This document shows positions 23,786-35,579 of a stretch of DNA of 64,000 nt, piece after piece. Position 1 is the first letter of the stretch, and each line of letters starts with the position of its first letter. This DNA comes from Glomus cerebriforme (Eukaryota; Glomeromycota; Glomeromycetes; Glomerales; Glomeraceae): positions 142,940 to 206,939 of the forward strand of contig QKYT01000091.1 of NCBI GenBank assembly GCA_003550305.1. Reading direction: 5' to 3'. The notes under the pieces were generated by a model. It made no database searches. It was not told the DNA's origin and saw only the letters and a list, made by a program, of their open reading frames with translations. The position numbers and the translations under genes are program-made.

Positions 23786-25407
23786 ATGTCATATAACCTT
23801 GAATCTGATGTTACAAAAGCGCTCGAAAAATTACTTGAAACTGAAGCCAATTATGATGTTATCTTTCGTATTGGTGAGGAACCAAACTTCAAGGAATTTC
23901 ATGCACATTCTAATTTTTTAAGTTGTAGATCCAATTATCTTAATACAATTCTTTCCGCAAAAAATATCGAGAAAGAAAATGGAAAATATATAATTAGAGA
24001 ACCAAATATTACTCCACAAGTTTTCAACATTATAATCAAGTAATTATATTGAATTTTGTTATAATTAAATGTTTATGGTTCATATATTTACTTTTACAAA
24101 CTAATTTATAACATTTCTTATAAAAAAATTTAAATAGATATCTTTATACTGGACAAATTAATATTACAAATAAGACTGGAGATGAGCTTTTGGATATCAT
24201 GATCGCTTCTAACGATTTAGAATTAAACACGTTAACTGACTTCACCGAAGATTTACTTATTAAAGATTATCAACGATACTTACGAAATAATTCAACTGAA
24301 ATTCTCCAAATTTTTTTTAATCAACAAACCTTTAATAAAATAAAAGAATTTTGTATGGAAGCTATCTGTTTTGAACCAGAAATTTTGTTTAACTCTGCAA
24401 AGTTTGTGGATTTACCTGCTCCTCTATTAGGAATTATTCTAAAACGGAATGATTTAAACTTAATCGAAATTGAAATTTGGGAAAATTTAATTAAATGGGG
24501 AATAGCACAGGAAGAAACCCTTAATGACGATAAATCTAAATGGAATCAAGAAGAATTTAATACTCTTGAAGGAATCCTTCATAGATTTATACCGCTAGTA
24601 AGATTTTATAATATTCCTTCAAAAGATTATGTTAATGGAGTTAAACCTTACGAAGAAATTTTATCCAAAGAGTTGAGAGACGAAATTTATAAATTTTATA
24701 TGACTTCCGGATACAAACCGACACTCAATGTATATACACCAAGATATTCAAAACGTAATATTAATTCTAATATAATTAATCAGAATCATGTAGCTATTTT
24801 CGCAAGTTGGATTGATAAAAAAGAGAGAAACTCTATGTATACCAATGCTACACCTTATGAATTTAATCGTATTTTTAATACTAGTTGGAATGGATTTAGT
24901 CCCGCTTCATTTCATGATAAATGCAATAACAAAGGAGCAAATATTGTAGTCATAAAAATTAAAAATTCAAATCAAATAGTTGGAGGATATAATCCACTCG
25001 ATTGGAATGGAGTTGGTTGGAAAAATACAGCCGACAGTTTTATATTTTCATTTGATGATTATAGAAATGTTGAAACGGGTCAAATTGGTAGAGTAATTAG
25101 AAAACAATGTGCTGTACAAGGTGATCCAATGAAGGGACCAGGTTTTGGTACAGAATTAGTAGTTGGTAAATCTGACGGTACAATTAGATATGTACAAAAT
25201 GATCCAACAAAGGAACCAGTTTATGTGGGATATAGTACTTATTCAAATATTTATCCCGATATTGATATTCCAACAAATTTTATGATTGAAAATTATGAAG
25301 TATTTCAAATCAAAAAACAAATAATTAGTCATTCTTTAAAAGGATCATTTATTAGTACAGCATTAAAATCTTTTATACCAAATATTGTACTAACTAATAA
25401 AGTATAG
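23786..25407 (+). CDS. BTB-BACK-TLDc protein, tandem copy 2
   Basis: Exons 23786-24039 and 24138-25407 (98-nt GT-AG intron) give 507 residues. The first exon is the same 254 nt long as in copies 1 and 3, and its protein 'MSYNLESDVTKALEKLLETE' starts as copy 3 does. Domains: BTB, BACK ('IWENLIKWGI'), TLDc ('NKGANIVVIKI', 'NYEVFQIKK'). Compared with copy 1 it has a short insertion inside TLDc near the end ('GKSDGTIRYVQNDPTKEP') and a C-terminal extension 'HSLKGSFISTALKSF' shared with copy 3. It lies head to tail with its neighbours. Confidence 0.9.
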
Positions 25408-27323
25408 TAATTTACTAGATTTTTCTGTTTTATAATTTTTTATTAAATTAAATTAAAGCAATTTCTCAACTAGCTTTAGAATTTTTTTTTTTTTTTAAGT
25501 TTCTAAATATAGCATCGCACTACTATAAATTGTTTTCATCTAATTGATATATGGTGTATACAGTTGTAAGGTTAAAAATGGATACGAAATCAATATTTAT
25601 TATAATTAAATTTTTATCTCGATAAATGTATTTTAATACAATAAGTGCGGAAAATTGGGAGAAAAATTACAAAAACCTTTAAAACAATCGATATAAGACA
25701 GTAATTTCCCAAGATTTTTAATGCGGTATTAAGATTTTATTTAAATAATAAAAGAATAAGTAAAGAGAAGACAAATCGATACCGTAAGTTATACATGAAT
25801 GGGTGACACGTGGCATGACATTACATTTTTACCCAATAAACATGAACCACGGGTCATGTTACCGAAAATTTTTTGGTATTTCTCTTTGGAGTTCATTTTG
25901 GTAAATATAAAGCAATAAACTATTTACTAGCTATACTTGCCCAACAGTGTCATGTAGAATAAAGGCACTACTATGGATTTTGGATTCAGGGTAAGTAAAA
26001 GATGATTTAGTAAAAAGAACGTTTGGGACTTGGGAGTAATCTTACATTTTATTTTTTTTTTTGCATAGAAGAAACATTAAGAATCGTGTGACTCTATTGT
26101 CTGATAAAATTGGACAATGTTGCATTTTTATTATGAAAATATAAAGTTGAAGTAAAAAGTTGGTCCTTTTTTTATTGCACCAACTAAAAACATAGAATAA
26201 TGAAATCAATCTAATAAACTTGACACACGTCTCCTTTTAAAATAATAAAAAATATATAAATAAAGTGTGTCTTAACTCTGGCCGAAATTATCATGTTCGG
26301 CCAGAATTAAGCGGTGATAATCACAGATTTAGCAATACTCAATCTATATACTAAAGATGGATATTAAACCAGCTCCAATACGTAGTAGTTCGATTAGAAA
26401 TTGTAAAAAAAAAGAAATGGGACTTCGGACTAACGCAAAATTCGCGTGATCGTGAAAATAAGCAAAAAAAAAAAGAGATTGATGAACAGCGTGCTCGCCA
26501 AACGAATCCCGTTTCCCAGTATATATTAAAAAATTAAAATGACGTATGAGATAAATATCGACAGCATGCTGCATGCATATGTGATGTGCTTTATTCGGAT
26601 CGTTAAATGTGATGATGTGACACACGATTAACTCGAATTTCTGAAACTGCATTGAAAAACTCTAGTAAGGAATCTTTAGAAAAGAATAGATTTCGCCCCT
26701 GGTTCATTACCAATTGATACTTCTTAATGTACTACGCCGTACGTCACTTTATTAATAAATGGATTAATTTTTTGCATCATTTTCACGAAGCCTTCTGTTT
26801 TTCTTTGTTCCCAATTTGGAAACAATACCATAATCTAAGCCACAAATTGGACACAACAATTTCATATCATTATGATTTGCCGTTTACATGGAGCCTAAGC
26901 AAAAGATAGGATGGGCTGACCCATCAGCAGGTTTCCACCGATCTAACTTTTTAGAATAATATAAGCAATTTTATGTAAAAACTTCCCTATTTTCTTATAC
27001 TGTAGTGTTAATAAATAATACGAAATATTACTTTTAAAAAATCTATTATTTTTGAAAAAATAGATTAATTTTGAAATTTTTTATTTTTTCGCGGTACCAA
27101 AAAATTGTAATTGTGTAAAAATTGATCATAGTATTTAATATTACGATTTTTTTCAAATTCCAACAATCCACATAATTGCCCATCCCTCCCTTTTTGGTAT
27201 GGGCCTTCCCACATATAAAATAGCACAAATTTGATCAAAATATTTTTTTCCCACCATCCAAATTATTTATTTATTCTAAGAATAAAATATATAATTAATC
27301 AAAGAATATTTTTTAATTAAAAT
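25408..27323. other. Intergenic region between tandem BTB-TLDc copies 2 and 3
   Basis: Contains a T-run (about 25481-25497), a small perfect-stem hairpin element at 26271-26311, a weak frame-broken coding-like stretch at 26357-26537, and an upstream block at about 26790-26860 that matches the block upstream of copy 2. A 102-codon minus-strand frame at 26344-26652 has no family signature and lies antisense to the weak coding-like stretch. Confidence 0.5.
26271..26311. repeat. 41-bp hairpin, CTTAACTCTGGCCGAA arms
   Basis: The left arm CTTAACTCTGGCCGAA (26271-26286) and right arm TTCGGCCAGAATTAAG (26296-26311) are reverse complements except for one base, around a 9-base loop. The same arm word occurs at 10399-10414. 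It is probably the remnant or minimal form of a dispersed element; it could also form a stem in RNA if transcribed. Confidence 0.6.
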
Positions 27324-28867
27324 ATGTCATATAACCTTGAATCTGATGTTACAAAAGCGCTCGAAAAATTACTTGAAACAGAAGCCAATTATGATGTTAT
27401 CTTTCATATCGGAGAAGAACCAAACTTTAAGGAATTTCATGCGCATTCTAATTTTTTATGTTGTAGATCCGATTATCTTAAAATGATTCTTTCCGCAAAA
27501 AATATCGAGAAAGAAAATGGAAAATATATAATCAAGGAGCCAAATTTTACTCCTCAAACATTCGATGTTATAATTAAGTAACCATCATATTATAATTTTG
27601 TTATAAATTATTTTACAAATGTAGATATAGGAAAATCATAAAAATTCAATTATTAACACTTTTTTTTTTCAATTCAAACAGATATCTTTATACTGGACAA
27701 ATTAATATAACTAATAAATCCGGAATTGAACTTTTGGATATCATGATCGCTTCCGATGATTTAGAATTAAACACGATAACTAAGCTTGTCGAAGATTTCC
27801 TTATTGGAAATCATCAACGATACTTACGAAATAGTTCAATTGAAATTCTTCAAATTGTTTATCATCAACAAACCTTTAATAATATAAAAGAATATTGTTT
27901 GGAAGCTATATGTTTTGAACCAGAAATTTTATTTAATTCTGTCATGTTTGTTGATTTATCTGCTCCTATATTGGAAGATATTCTAAAACGAGATGATTTA
28001 AACTTAATCGAAATTGAAATTTGGGAAAATTTAATAAAATGGGGATTGGCACAAGAAGCAATCCTTAATAACGATAAATCTAAAGAAAAATTTGATCTTC
28101 TTGAAGGAATCCTTCATAGATTTATACCATTAATTAGATTTTATAATATTTCTTCTGAAGATTATATCAATAGAATTAAACCTTATGAAAAAATTTTATC
28201 CAAAGAATTACGAGATGAAATTTATAAATTTCATATGACTTCTGGATACAAACCAACACTCAATGTATATACACCAAGATATTCAAATCGTAATGTTAAA
28301 TCTTATATAATTATTCAGAAACATGTTGCACTTTTCGCAAGTTGGATAGATAGAAAAGAGGGAAATTCTATGTATACTAATGCTACACCTTATGAATTTA
28401 ATCGTATTTTTAGTTCTAGTTTGAATGAATTTAGTTCCACTTCATTTCATAATAAATGTGATGACAAAGGAGCAAATATTGTAGTCATAAAAATTCAAAA
28501 TTCAAATCAACTAGTTGGAGGATATAATTCTCTTGATTGGAATGGAGTTGATTGGAAAAATACAGCCGATAGTTTTATATTTTCTTTTGATGATTATAAA
28601 AATGTTAAGACGGGCAAAATTGGTAGGGTAATTAATACACAATTTGCATTACAAAGTGATCCAACAGGAGGACCAATTTTTGGTAATGAACTATCAGTTA
28701 AAAATAATATGGGGTATAGTTCTTCTTCGATTAATTATACTAATATTAATATTCCAACAAATTTTATGATTGAAAGTTATGAAGTATTTCAAATCAAAAG
28801 GCAAAACGTTAATCATTCTCTAAAAGGATCATTTATTAATTCAGCATTAAAATCTTTTATCCCTTAA
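27324..28867 (+). CDS. BTB-BACK-TLDc protein, tandem copy 3
   Basis: Exons 27324-27577 and 27682-28867 (104-nt GT-AG intron) give 479 residues. Exon 1 is almost identical in protein to copy 2. BACK carries a short deletion (after 'NNDKSK', where copies 1 and 2 have a W-x-Q-E-E segment). TLDc follows with 'FHNKCDDKGANIVVIKI' and 'LVGGYNSLDW', where the family's usual Pro of 'YNPLDW' is replaced by Ser. It ends 'HSLKGSFINSALKSFIP', as copy 2 does. Substrate-adaptor function is inferred. It is the last member of the head-to-tail array. Confidence 0.9.
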
Positions 28868-31052
28868 ATCAAATCATATTTGAATTTTTGACAAATTTGC
28901 CAAGATTGTCCGGAGGACTATTTAATGTACTAAAACTTAACGTCATCACAAATTCCTTTTTTTTGAATCATACTACCCCTGTTTATTTCCTTTTAAAGAT
29001 TCGTGTCATTTGTTTTATTTGTAGCACATTTTTGTTAGCAATGGACTATTAATTATTAACCTTATAATAGTCTTATAATAATAATTAAAATTTTATTAAT
29101 TAACTTTCATTTTTTATTTTACTTAGAAAGCATCATGAAATTCATAATAAATATATATATATTTTTTTTGGATGTTAAAAGCAAATATGAAAATTTAATA
29201 AAATTTAATAATGTATAAATTTTAGATCTTTAAAATAATGCAGATTACAACTAATGTAGAATTAAAATTAGAAAAAAAGAACTTATACTACAATTAATGC
29301 AAAATTCATATAGTATTCAGTTATTATGTAACCTTCCTTATTCCGTTTAAACAAATAACACGAAAAAAAATCACCCTTATTTTCGCTTAGGTTAACTCCT
29401 TGTACAAAATAAGAAATATGCTCCCTTCATTATGTAATTTATTTATTTTTAGTTATTAAATTTATAAGATTTGATTTACTTTAATTAGAATAGTCATCGA
29501 TTTTTAACCTATTTAATAAGAGAAAATTCAATGCTAATAGTCAATTTTCCACGATAAATAATAATGAAACTGAATTTAATCAATGAAAAAAATTTGGGGA
29601 ATCTGCTTCTTTGATTTAGTTTTTATCCGATTAATGTCGACTCTAACTTTGTTTTTTTTCGTAAAACAGTCAGATATAGTTGTAAAATGATTTTTATTCC
29701 TATCAAAAATCTAAACAATATGAATTATGAAGTAGTGTTCATGACTTGGTCATTTGATTATTCAAAGGGATTTGCTTAATAATCCTTTGTCATAACTTTA
29801 AACCAACATTTGACATTTTATGGTCATACACGATGATCACTTTTTTTTTTTTTGAATTGGTAAAACTAGTATGGGAAAGATAGGATGACAATTCTAAAAA
29901 TAGGGTAATGATTTTTTTATCGTGATGGAGATTTTAATTATGTAAACATATATAATTTTTTCCTTAATAAGAAAATTCAAAATTTATAAATCGCGTCTAA
30001 AATCACGTGAAAGTAAACCATAGAACAATATTTAATATTAATCAAACGATTAGTTATTTGTTATTTGAATCCTTTATCATCTCAAGTCATTTGCAATTGC
30101 AATTGATACTTAATTGTATATTATATTATCAAAACAAAAATTCTATAGATAATTACTTAAAACCATGAATAATCCGAATAAATCATTCGCGATGATTTTA
30201 TGGATACAAATTCGTAATTATAATTGCATGTTATACAGAAGATTACGAATATATACAATAGTATTTTTTGAAATATTTGTCATTCAGTTGTCATTTCATA
30301 GATATCTGAGGATAACTGGCCTCCTTGAAGGGAGAAGATTTTCATGAGATTTCTATGGAAAAACTTGTCCCATGACGTATATATGATGGATTTCTCAAAG
30401 CTTAGTGAAATAAGGAGTAGCAAATTATCCGTCAGAGTATAATACAATTATTCCAAGAAATCTTATGAGAATCCATGCTCATCTTGCTCATCTCTCTTCA
30501 GGGATTTAATCCAACTTTATTTTTATATTTTTTTCTTTCCTTTTATTTAAACAAAAATAATTAAAGACCATTTTATGAAGATAGCTACTGTAAGTATAAA
30601 TATAAATAACTGTGACGCGTCAATATTGTAAATCGTGACTGATAAGCAATTATTTTCTTTAAAAGATGTCAAACAGCGCATGCTTATTTGTATAAAATAT
30701 AATACTATATTCAATTATTAATTTGTGATACTGGTGAAAAAACTTTTTTTTATTCAAATTTACTTTTTTGATAATTAGAAAAAAAAATATTTATCTTCAT
30801 TTAAATGAAAAAAAAAATCATAATTTCTGACTTGTAGTTTAAACAATTTAACCCCTTTATTTATACAGTATATAAATAGAATTTGTCCCATTAATTGTAA
30901 TATTATTTCTTTTCCTTTTCTTTTATTACATTATTAATAAATAACTGTAAATCTCGGTAAGTAGGAGATGGTGATCCGAAAGGATATTGATCAGCATATC
31001 ACTTGTCACAAGACGTATGATAAACTCATGATTTAACTTTTTTTTTTTTTTT
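28868..31052. other. Intergenic region before assembly gap
   Basis: About 2.2 kb without a supportable gene. It includes a TCACGTGA octamer (30003-30010), a TATACAGTATA word (30862-30872), and an imperfect inverted repeat (about 30314-30357 against 30455-30508, sharing TCAT(G/A)AGATTTCT). A T-run abuts the gap. Confidence 0.5.
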
Positions 31053-31746
31053 NNNNNNNNNNNNNNNNNNNNNNNNNNNNNNNNNNNNNNNNNNNNNNNN
31101 NNNNNNNNNNNNNNNNNNNNNNNNNNNNNNNNNNNNNNNNNNNNNNNNNNNNNNNNNNNNNNNNNNNNNNNNNNNNNNNNNNNNNNNNNNNNNNNNNNNN
31201 NNNNNNNNNNNNNNNNNNNNNNNNNNNNNNNNNNNNNNNNNNNNNNNNNNNNNNNNNNNNNNNNNNNNNNNNNNNNNNNNNNNNNNNNNNNNNNNNNNNN
31301 NNNNNNNNNNNNNNNNNNNNNNNNNNNNNNNNNNNNNNNNNNNNNNNNNNNNNNNNNNNNNNNNNNNNNNNNNNNNNNNNNNNNNNNNNNNNNNNNNNNN
31401 NNNNNNNNNNNNNNNNNNNNNNNNNNNNNNNNNNNNNNNNNNNNNNNNNNNNNNNNNNNNNNNNNNNNNNNNNNNNNNNNNNNNNNNNNNNNNNNNNNNN
31501 NNNNNNNNNNNNNNNNNNNNNNNNNNNNNNNNNNNNNNNNNNNNNNNNNNNNNNNNNNNNNNNNNNNNNNNNNNNNNNNNNNNNNNNNNNNNNNNNNNNN
31601 NNNNNNNNNNNNNNNNNNNNNNNNNNNNNNNNNNNNNNNNNNNNNNNNNNNNNNNNNNNNNNNNNNNNNNNNNNNNNNNNNNNNNNNNNNNNNNNNNNNN
31701 NNNNNNNNNNNNNNNNNNNNNNNNNNNNNNNNNNNNNNNNNNNNNN
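31053..31746. other. Assembly gap (694 N)
   Basis: Run of N following a long T homopolymer. The gene at its right edge probably begins inside it. Confidence 0.99.
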
Positions 31747-32157
31747 ATGAATCATTTAGAATATAATGGATGTTATAATATTTTAAATGTATTGGACGAT
31801 ATCCCTGAATTCCTTTATGCTACCAATCAAGTTAATAAAACCTATGCAGATGAAAGACTTATTCCCATCGGAAAATGGGGAGGAGAACTTGGAAAACTAG
31901 TAAGTTTTTATATTTTATTGTTCGTCTTTTAACCATTATTTTTAAATTGTTTTGTAACCATTTTTTTTTATTTCTTAATATTAAAATTATAATAGGCGTT
32001 AGAATTATTTATTATAATATTTCGTAAGTTAATTCCGTCTAATCGAATAGGAATAAGTGAAGAAGAACATAAAATGATGATAATACAATATGAGAAAGAA
32101 GTAGAATATTATCGTTCTTATTTTATTTCTCTCAGAATTTTTTGTCAAAAAGCTTAG
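31747..32157 (+). CDS. 3' part of an unrecognised gene, 5' end in the gap
   Basis: Two exons, 31747-31899 and 31996-32157, joined across a 96-nt GT-AG intron. They give 104 residues ending 'RIFCQKA' and a TAG stop. The first sequenced codon after the gap is ATG, but coding may well extend into the gap, so the start is unknown. The visible protein has 'ERLIPIGKWGGELGKL' followed by 'SNRIGISEEEHKMMI' and a charged helical tail. I do not recognise the family. Splice sites and codon use look genuine. Confidence 0.6.
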
Positions 32158-34352
32158 TTTATCGACATCTAAGGAGATTCTACCTTGGCTTTAACTTCGT
32201 CATCCTTATCAATTGTATTCTTTGTTAAATAATCTTATGTTTATTCAAACTCTTGTAATTCTTGTATTAGTTTATGTATTTTATGCTTGTTTTTGTGATT
32301 ATTGTAATTATTTCCAGTTATTGCAGTTATTGTAATTATTTGTAGTTGTTGTAGTTTAGTTACTTGCAGTTATTGTAGTTATATGTAATATTATAAATAA
32401 TTCATTCTTATACCTGAAATTTCAAAAATTTTACATGATTTCTGGATACTCATTCAATATTGTAAAAAAAGTTGATCGATAATTTATATCCCGTATTTTT
32501 TTTTTATATATCACGAAATTATGTAATCATAAATTATAGGGCAGGCGGGTTAAATAAAATTTGGCAATATATAAAAAGAGTATAATTAACAATTGATATC
32601 GCAAAGATCCAATATACTGAATATACAGTTGTTAGTAAAATTGATATTCGAACTTAATAATTGTATGTTTATCTTTGGTAATTATGTATCCATTCTCCTT
32701 AAGCACACCCAGCCATGAGTATAAAGAGAGTATTCATTTATAAAACCTTTACTGCTTATTATCTGCATCGGATCATTATCAATTCTGATCGATACGACGA
32801 ATATAATTCTAAATATTTTTATTAATTTTTATTCATTATAAATCATTTTACATTTTTAAATTTTTTTCCATACTAAATTACCTAAATTAAGGTGGATATG
32901 TCAGTTTATCATTTTATAACTTTAATGAGTTTAAGATTAGGAGATTAGGATAAGGGGATTATAATTTTTAATAAGGAGAATATCAGAATGACATTTTTAT
33001 TCCATTTTAATTCATTTTACTTTTATTTAACCATTGAGTTTTAATTAACATATATAAATTCGTTTCAAACTTTTTAACTTTATACTGATGATCGTTTTCA
33101 GAAGCAAATTTTTTTTTTTAAAAAAAACAATTGAATTATTAATATTTTATTTTAATTAAAATAAGATTTATTTGTTAGTTGATCATTATTTAATTTCTTT
33201 TTTTTTTTCATAGTTTATTTACAACCAGCGAATAATATTATGTTAATTTATAATTTAACTTTAGTATATCTGATATCCATAAATAATATATGAGCGGCCA
33301 TACACAATAATTATTTCATATGATTTTCGGGATTCACAAATTATAATATCATGTGACATGTGACGATTACAAAATTTTTATTTTGAGGCGTTAAAAACTG
33401 TAAATCAAAAAAAAAACTTTTAATGATCATACATTGCAGCATGAAATCTTTCATATCGATTGTGTAATTACCATTATTCTTTATCAATTATAAAAATTCA
33501 TACAGTATTATCGTATATCTAATAGTCATATACAATCAATGAGAAATCTTATGAAAAACACCGTATGAGAAAAGAAATCATAAGTCATCAGTATTGTTCT
33601 CGGATAACAATGTGAAACAAACAATTCATTTTTTTTATCAATATAATATGTATTTATTCTGAATATCTGTGACGTTTGTTTAAAAGTAAATATACTGTGG
33701 ATGAAATTTACTTTTTACGCTCGATTTCTCTGATTGCATTTTCCACACAAAAGAATCGGATATTCGATGTTCTGAATGTCACATTTATGGTCTCGTGTCA
33801 AATCTCTATCTCATATGATTTTTCGTCTTTTTAATCAAAGATAATTTTTGATTTTTATTACTTTAATCTACCATAAAATATCTTAGCGAATCTTTTTGCA
33901 AGTAAACGTAATTTTAGCTAGTTTTTTTAACTTGTAAAATATTAGATAAATAGGTTTTAGGTTGTACGTCATCATGCATGTATCACAAGTACAATACACG
34001 ATCATGTAATTTATTCTTTAATGTATTTCTATTTTAATAGTAGCATATTATTATTTTACACATTGGGAAATAATAATAACCCTTTTTACTGTGGTGGTGT
34101 TCTATCTTACTAATGAGGTTCACGTAATATACAGTAAAATTTATTCTCGAAATTTCCTGTATGTACTCTAAATTATTAAATTATATTAATATCTACAATA
34201 CGTTTGATGATTACGATCTGGAAATTTCCTGCTTGTTCTCAGTAAATTATAAATTTTATAAGCATACACAATAAAGATCTTCGTATTTAAAAATATAAAA
34301 TGCGGTATAAAAGAAAAAAAAAAAAGAGAGAGAGAGAGAAAATCTGTTAATA
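32158..34352. other. Intergenic region upstream of the deaminase-fold gene
   Basis: About 2.2 kb, AT-rich, no gene supportable. Just after 32157 there is a TTATTGTAGTTATTTGTAG-like degenerate tandem tract (about 32250-32390), built on (T)TGTAGTTATT units. A (GA)n microsatellite at 34325-34339 lies 13 bases before the next start codon. Confidence 0.5.
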
Positions 34353-35579
34353 ATGCAAATGCAAGAGAAAATAAAGGAATTGTACAGTAAAGAGTGGGTT
34401 GCTGGAACCTTAAATTTTGCCAACGAAAAAAAAAGTAAGAATGTTAGATCGAAGAAGGACAAATTTTCTCGTAACCTAGCAACTTTATTAGCAAGAGACA
34501 AAGAAACGGTGGCAGTAAATTTAGAAATTTTATTCGATGGCGTTAAAGTTTACATTGCTAAGGATGGTTATTGGCTTAAAAATGATGTTGAATATATCAA
34601 CAAAATCCAGAAATATTTGACAAAATTATCTGAAGATGCTCCAATAACGACGAACGAGTTATATAAAAGAGAAGACGTAAGAGATCTTTTAAATGATATT
34701 TTTGAGTACTGTTCTGAGAAGATTGAAACAAGATTTCAAAAGTTTAAGCGAGATATAATTTATTATGAAGGTAGAAATAAGCATTATGTTGAAGAATTCC
34801 TGAAGGATGCTTCAATTGATATTGAGAATATACATGAAATGGATAAAAAAAGGATATCCATTGCTTGTTCTTGTTATCTTAAAAAAATAAAAACCTCTTA
34901 TGGAACTCCACAAGAATTTTTTAAACACCTCAAAAAAGTGGGGTCTTATGCTTCATCTTTTTTCAATATTATATCAACCGCCGCTAGGGCGAAGAAAAAA
35001 ATCCTATTTTCTAATATTCAATTGATTGAGTTGAATCCTATTAGAATTGATCAACCTATATATTCATGGAAAAATATTATCCAAAAGTTTATTTCTAATG
35101 ACAAGTATGAAAATTTCAAGAATAAATGTTTGAAAAATGATTTAATAGGGCCAAAACTAAATAAGATGTATAATACACAACTGGATGATGATGATGAAAT
35201 TGTAAAACCTTTATGTTTACATGCAGAAATGAATATATTAGCTCAAATAATAAACCAGGAAAGAAAAAGTAGAGTATTTATAGCAGTTTCAAAGAAATGT
35301 TGTTACTTATGTAAATTGTATATTAAATTTGCAAAATCCAAAGGATATAATATAATCATTTCTGAAAGTTGTAAGAAGTTATATCCTGGATGGATACTTC
35401 CATTTATAGAAAATCTTGAATTTAAGAATGAATCTCTAACATATATTCTAGAAAATCTCGATCCAATCATAAAGGATCAAATTGAATTCTATGCTGATGA
35501 TGATTATTATGATGTTGATTATGATGATGATGATGATAAAAAATTTGAATCACTCTTTGATTATTTTTTAGAAATTTAA
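34353..35579 (+). CDS. OTT_1508-like deaminase-fold protein
   Basis: A 408-residue single-exon protein. Residues 1-260 are helical and charged with no known domain. Near residue 290 is 'LHAEMNI' (H290-A-E292), followed about 25 residues later by 'SKKCCYLC' (C317-x-x-C320). Together these form the zinc site of the cytidine-deaminase-like fold (H-A-E plus C-x-x-C). The 'SKKCCYLC' form is that of the OTT_1508-like deaminase family (Pfam), which is widespread in fungi. All zinc ligands and the catalytic Glu are present, so enzymatic activity is possible; the substrate is unknown. The C terminus is a run of Asp/Tyr ending in a hydrophobic 'FESLFDYFLEI'. The ATG at 34353 is preceded by a purine-rich (GA)n tract. 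Related domains in bacteria serve in toxin systems; nothing here shows such a role. Confidence 0.75.
   Translation: MQMQEKIKELYSKEWVAGTLNFANEKKSKNVRSKKDKFSRNLATLLARDKETVAVNLEILFDGVKVYIAKDGYWLKNDVEYINKIQKYLTKLSEDAPITTNELYKREDVRDLLNDIFEYCSEKIETRFQKFKRDIIYYEGRNKHYVEEFLKDASIDIENIHEMDKKRISIACSCYLKKIKTSYGTPQEFFKHLKKVGSYASSFFNIISTAARAKKKILFSNIQLIELNPIRIDQPIYSWKNIIQKFISNDKYENFKNKCLKNDLIGPKLNKMYNTQLDDDDEIVKPLCLHAEMNILAQIINQERKSRVFIAVSKKCCYLCKLYIKFAKSKGYNIIISESCKKLYPGWILPFIENLEFKNESLTYILENLDPIIKDQIEFYADDDYYDVDYDDDDDKKFESLFDYFLEI

Noticed and set aside
26344..26652. 102-codon minus-strand frame
   Set aside because: No family signature; the opposite strand carries the more protein-like reading.
31033..31755. 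Open frame across the N gap
   Set aside because: Consists almost entirely of undefined bases.
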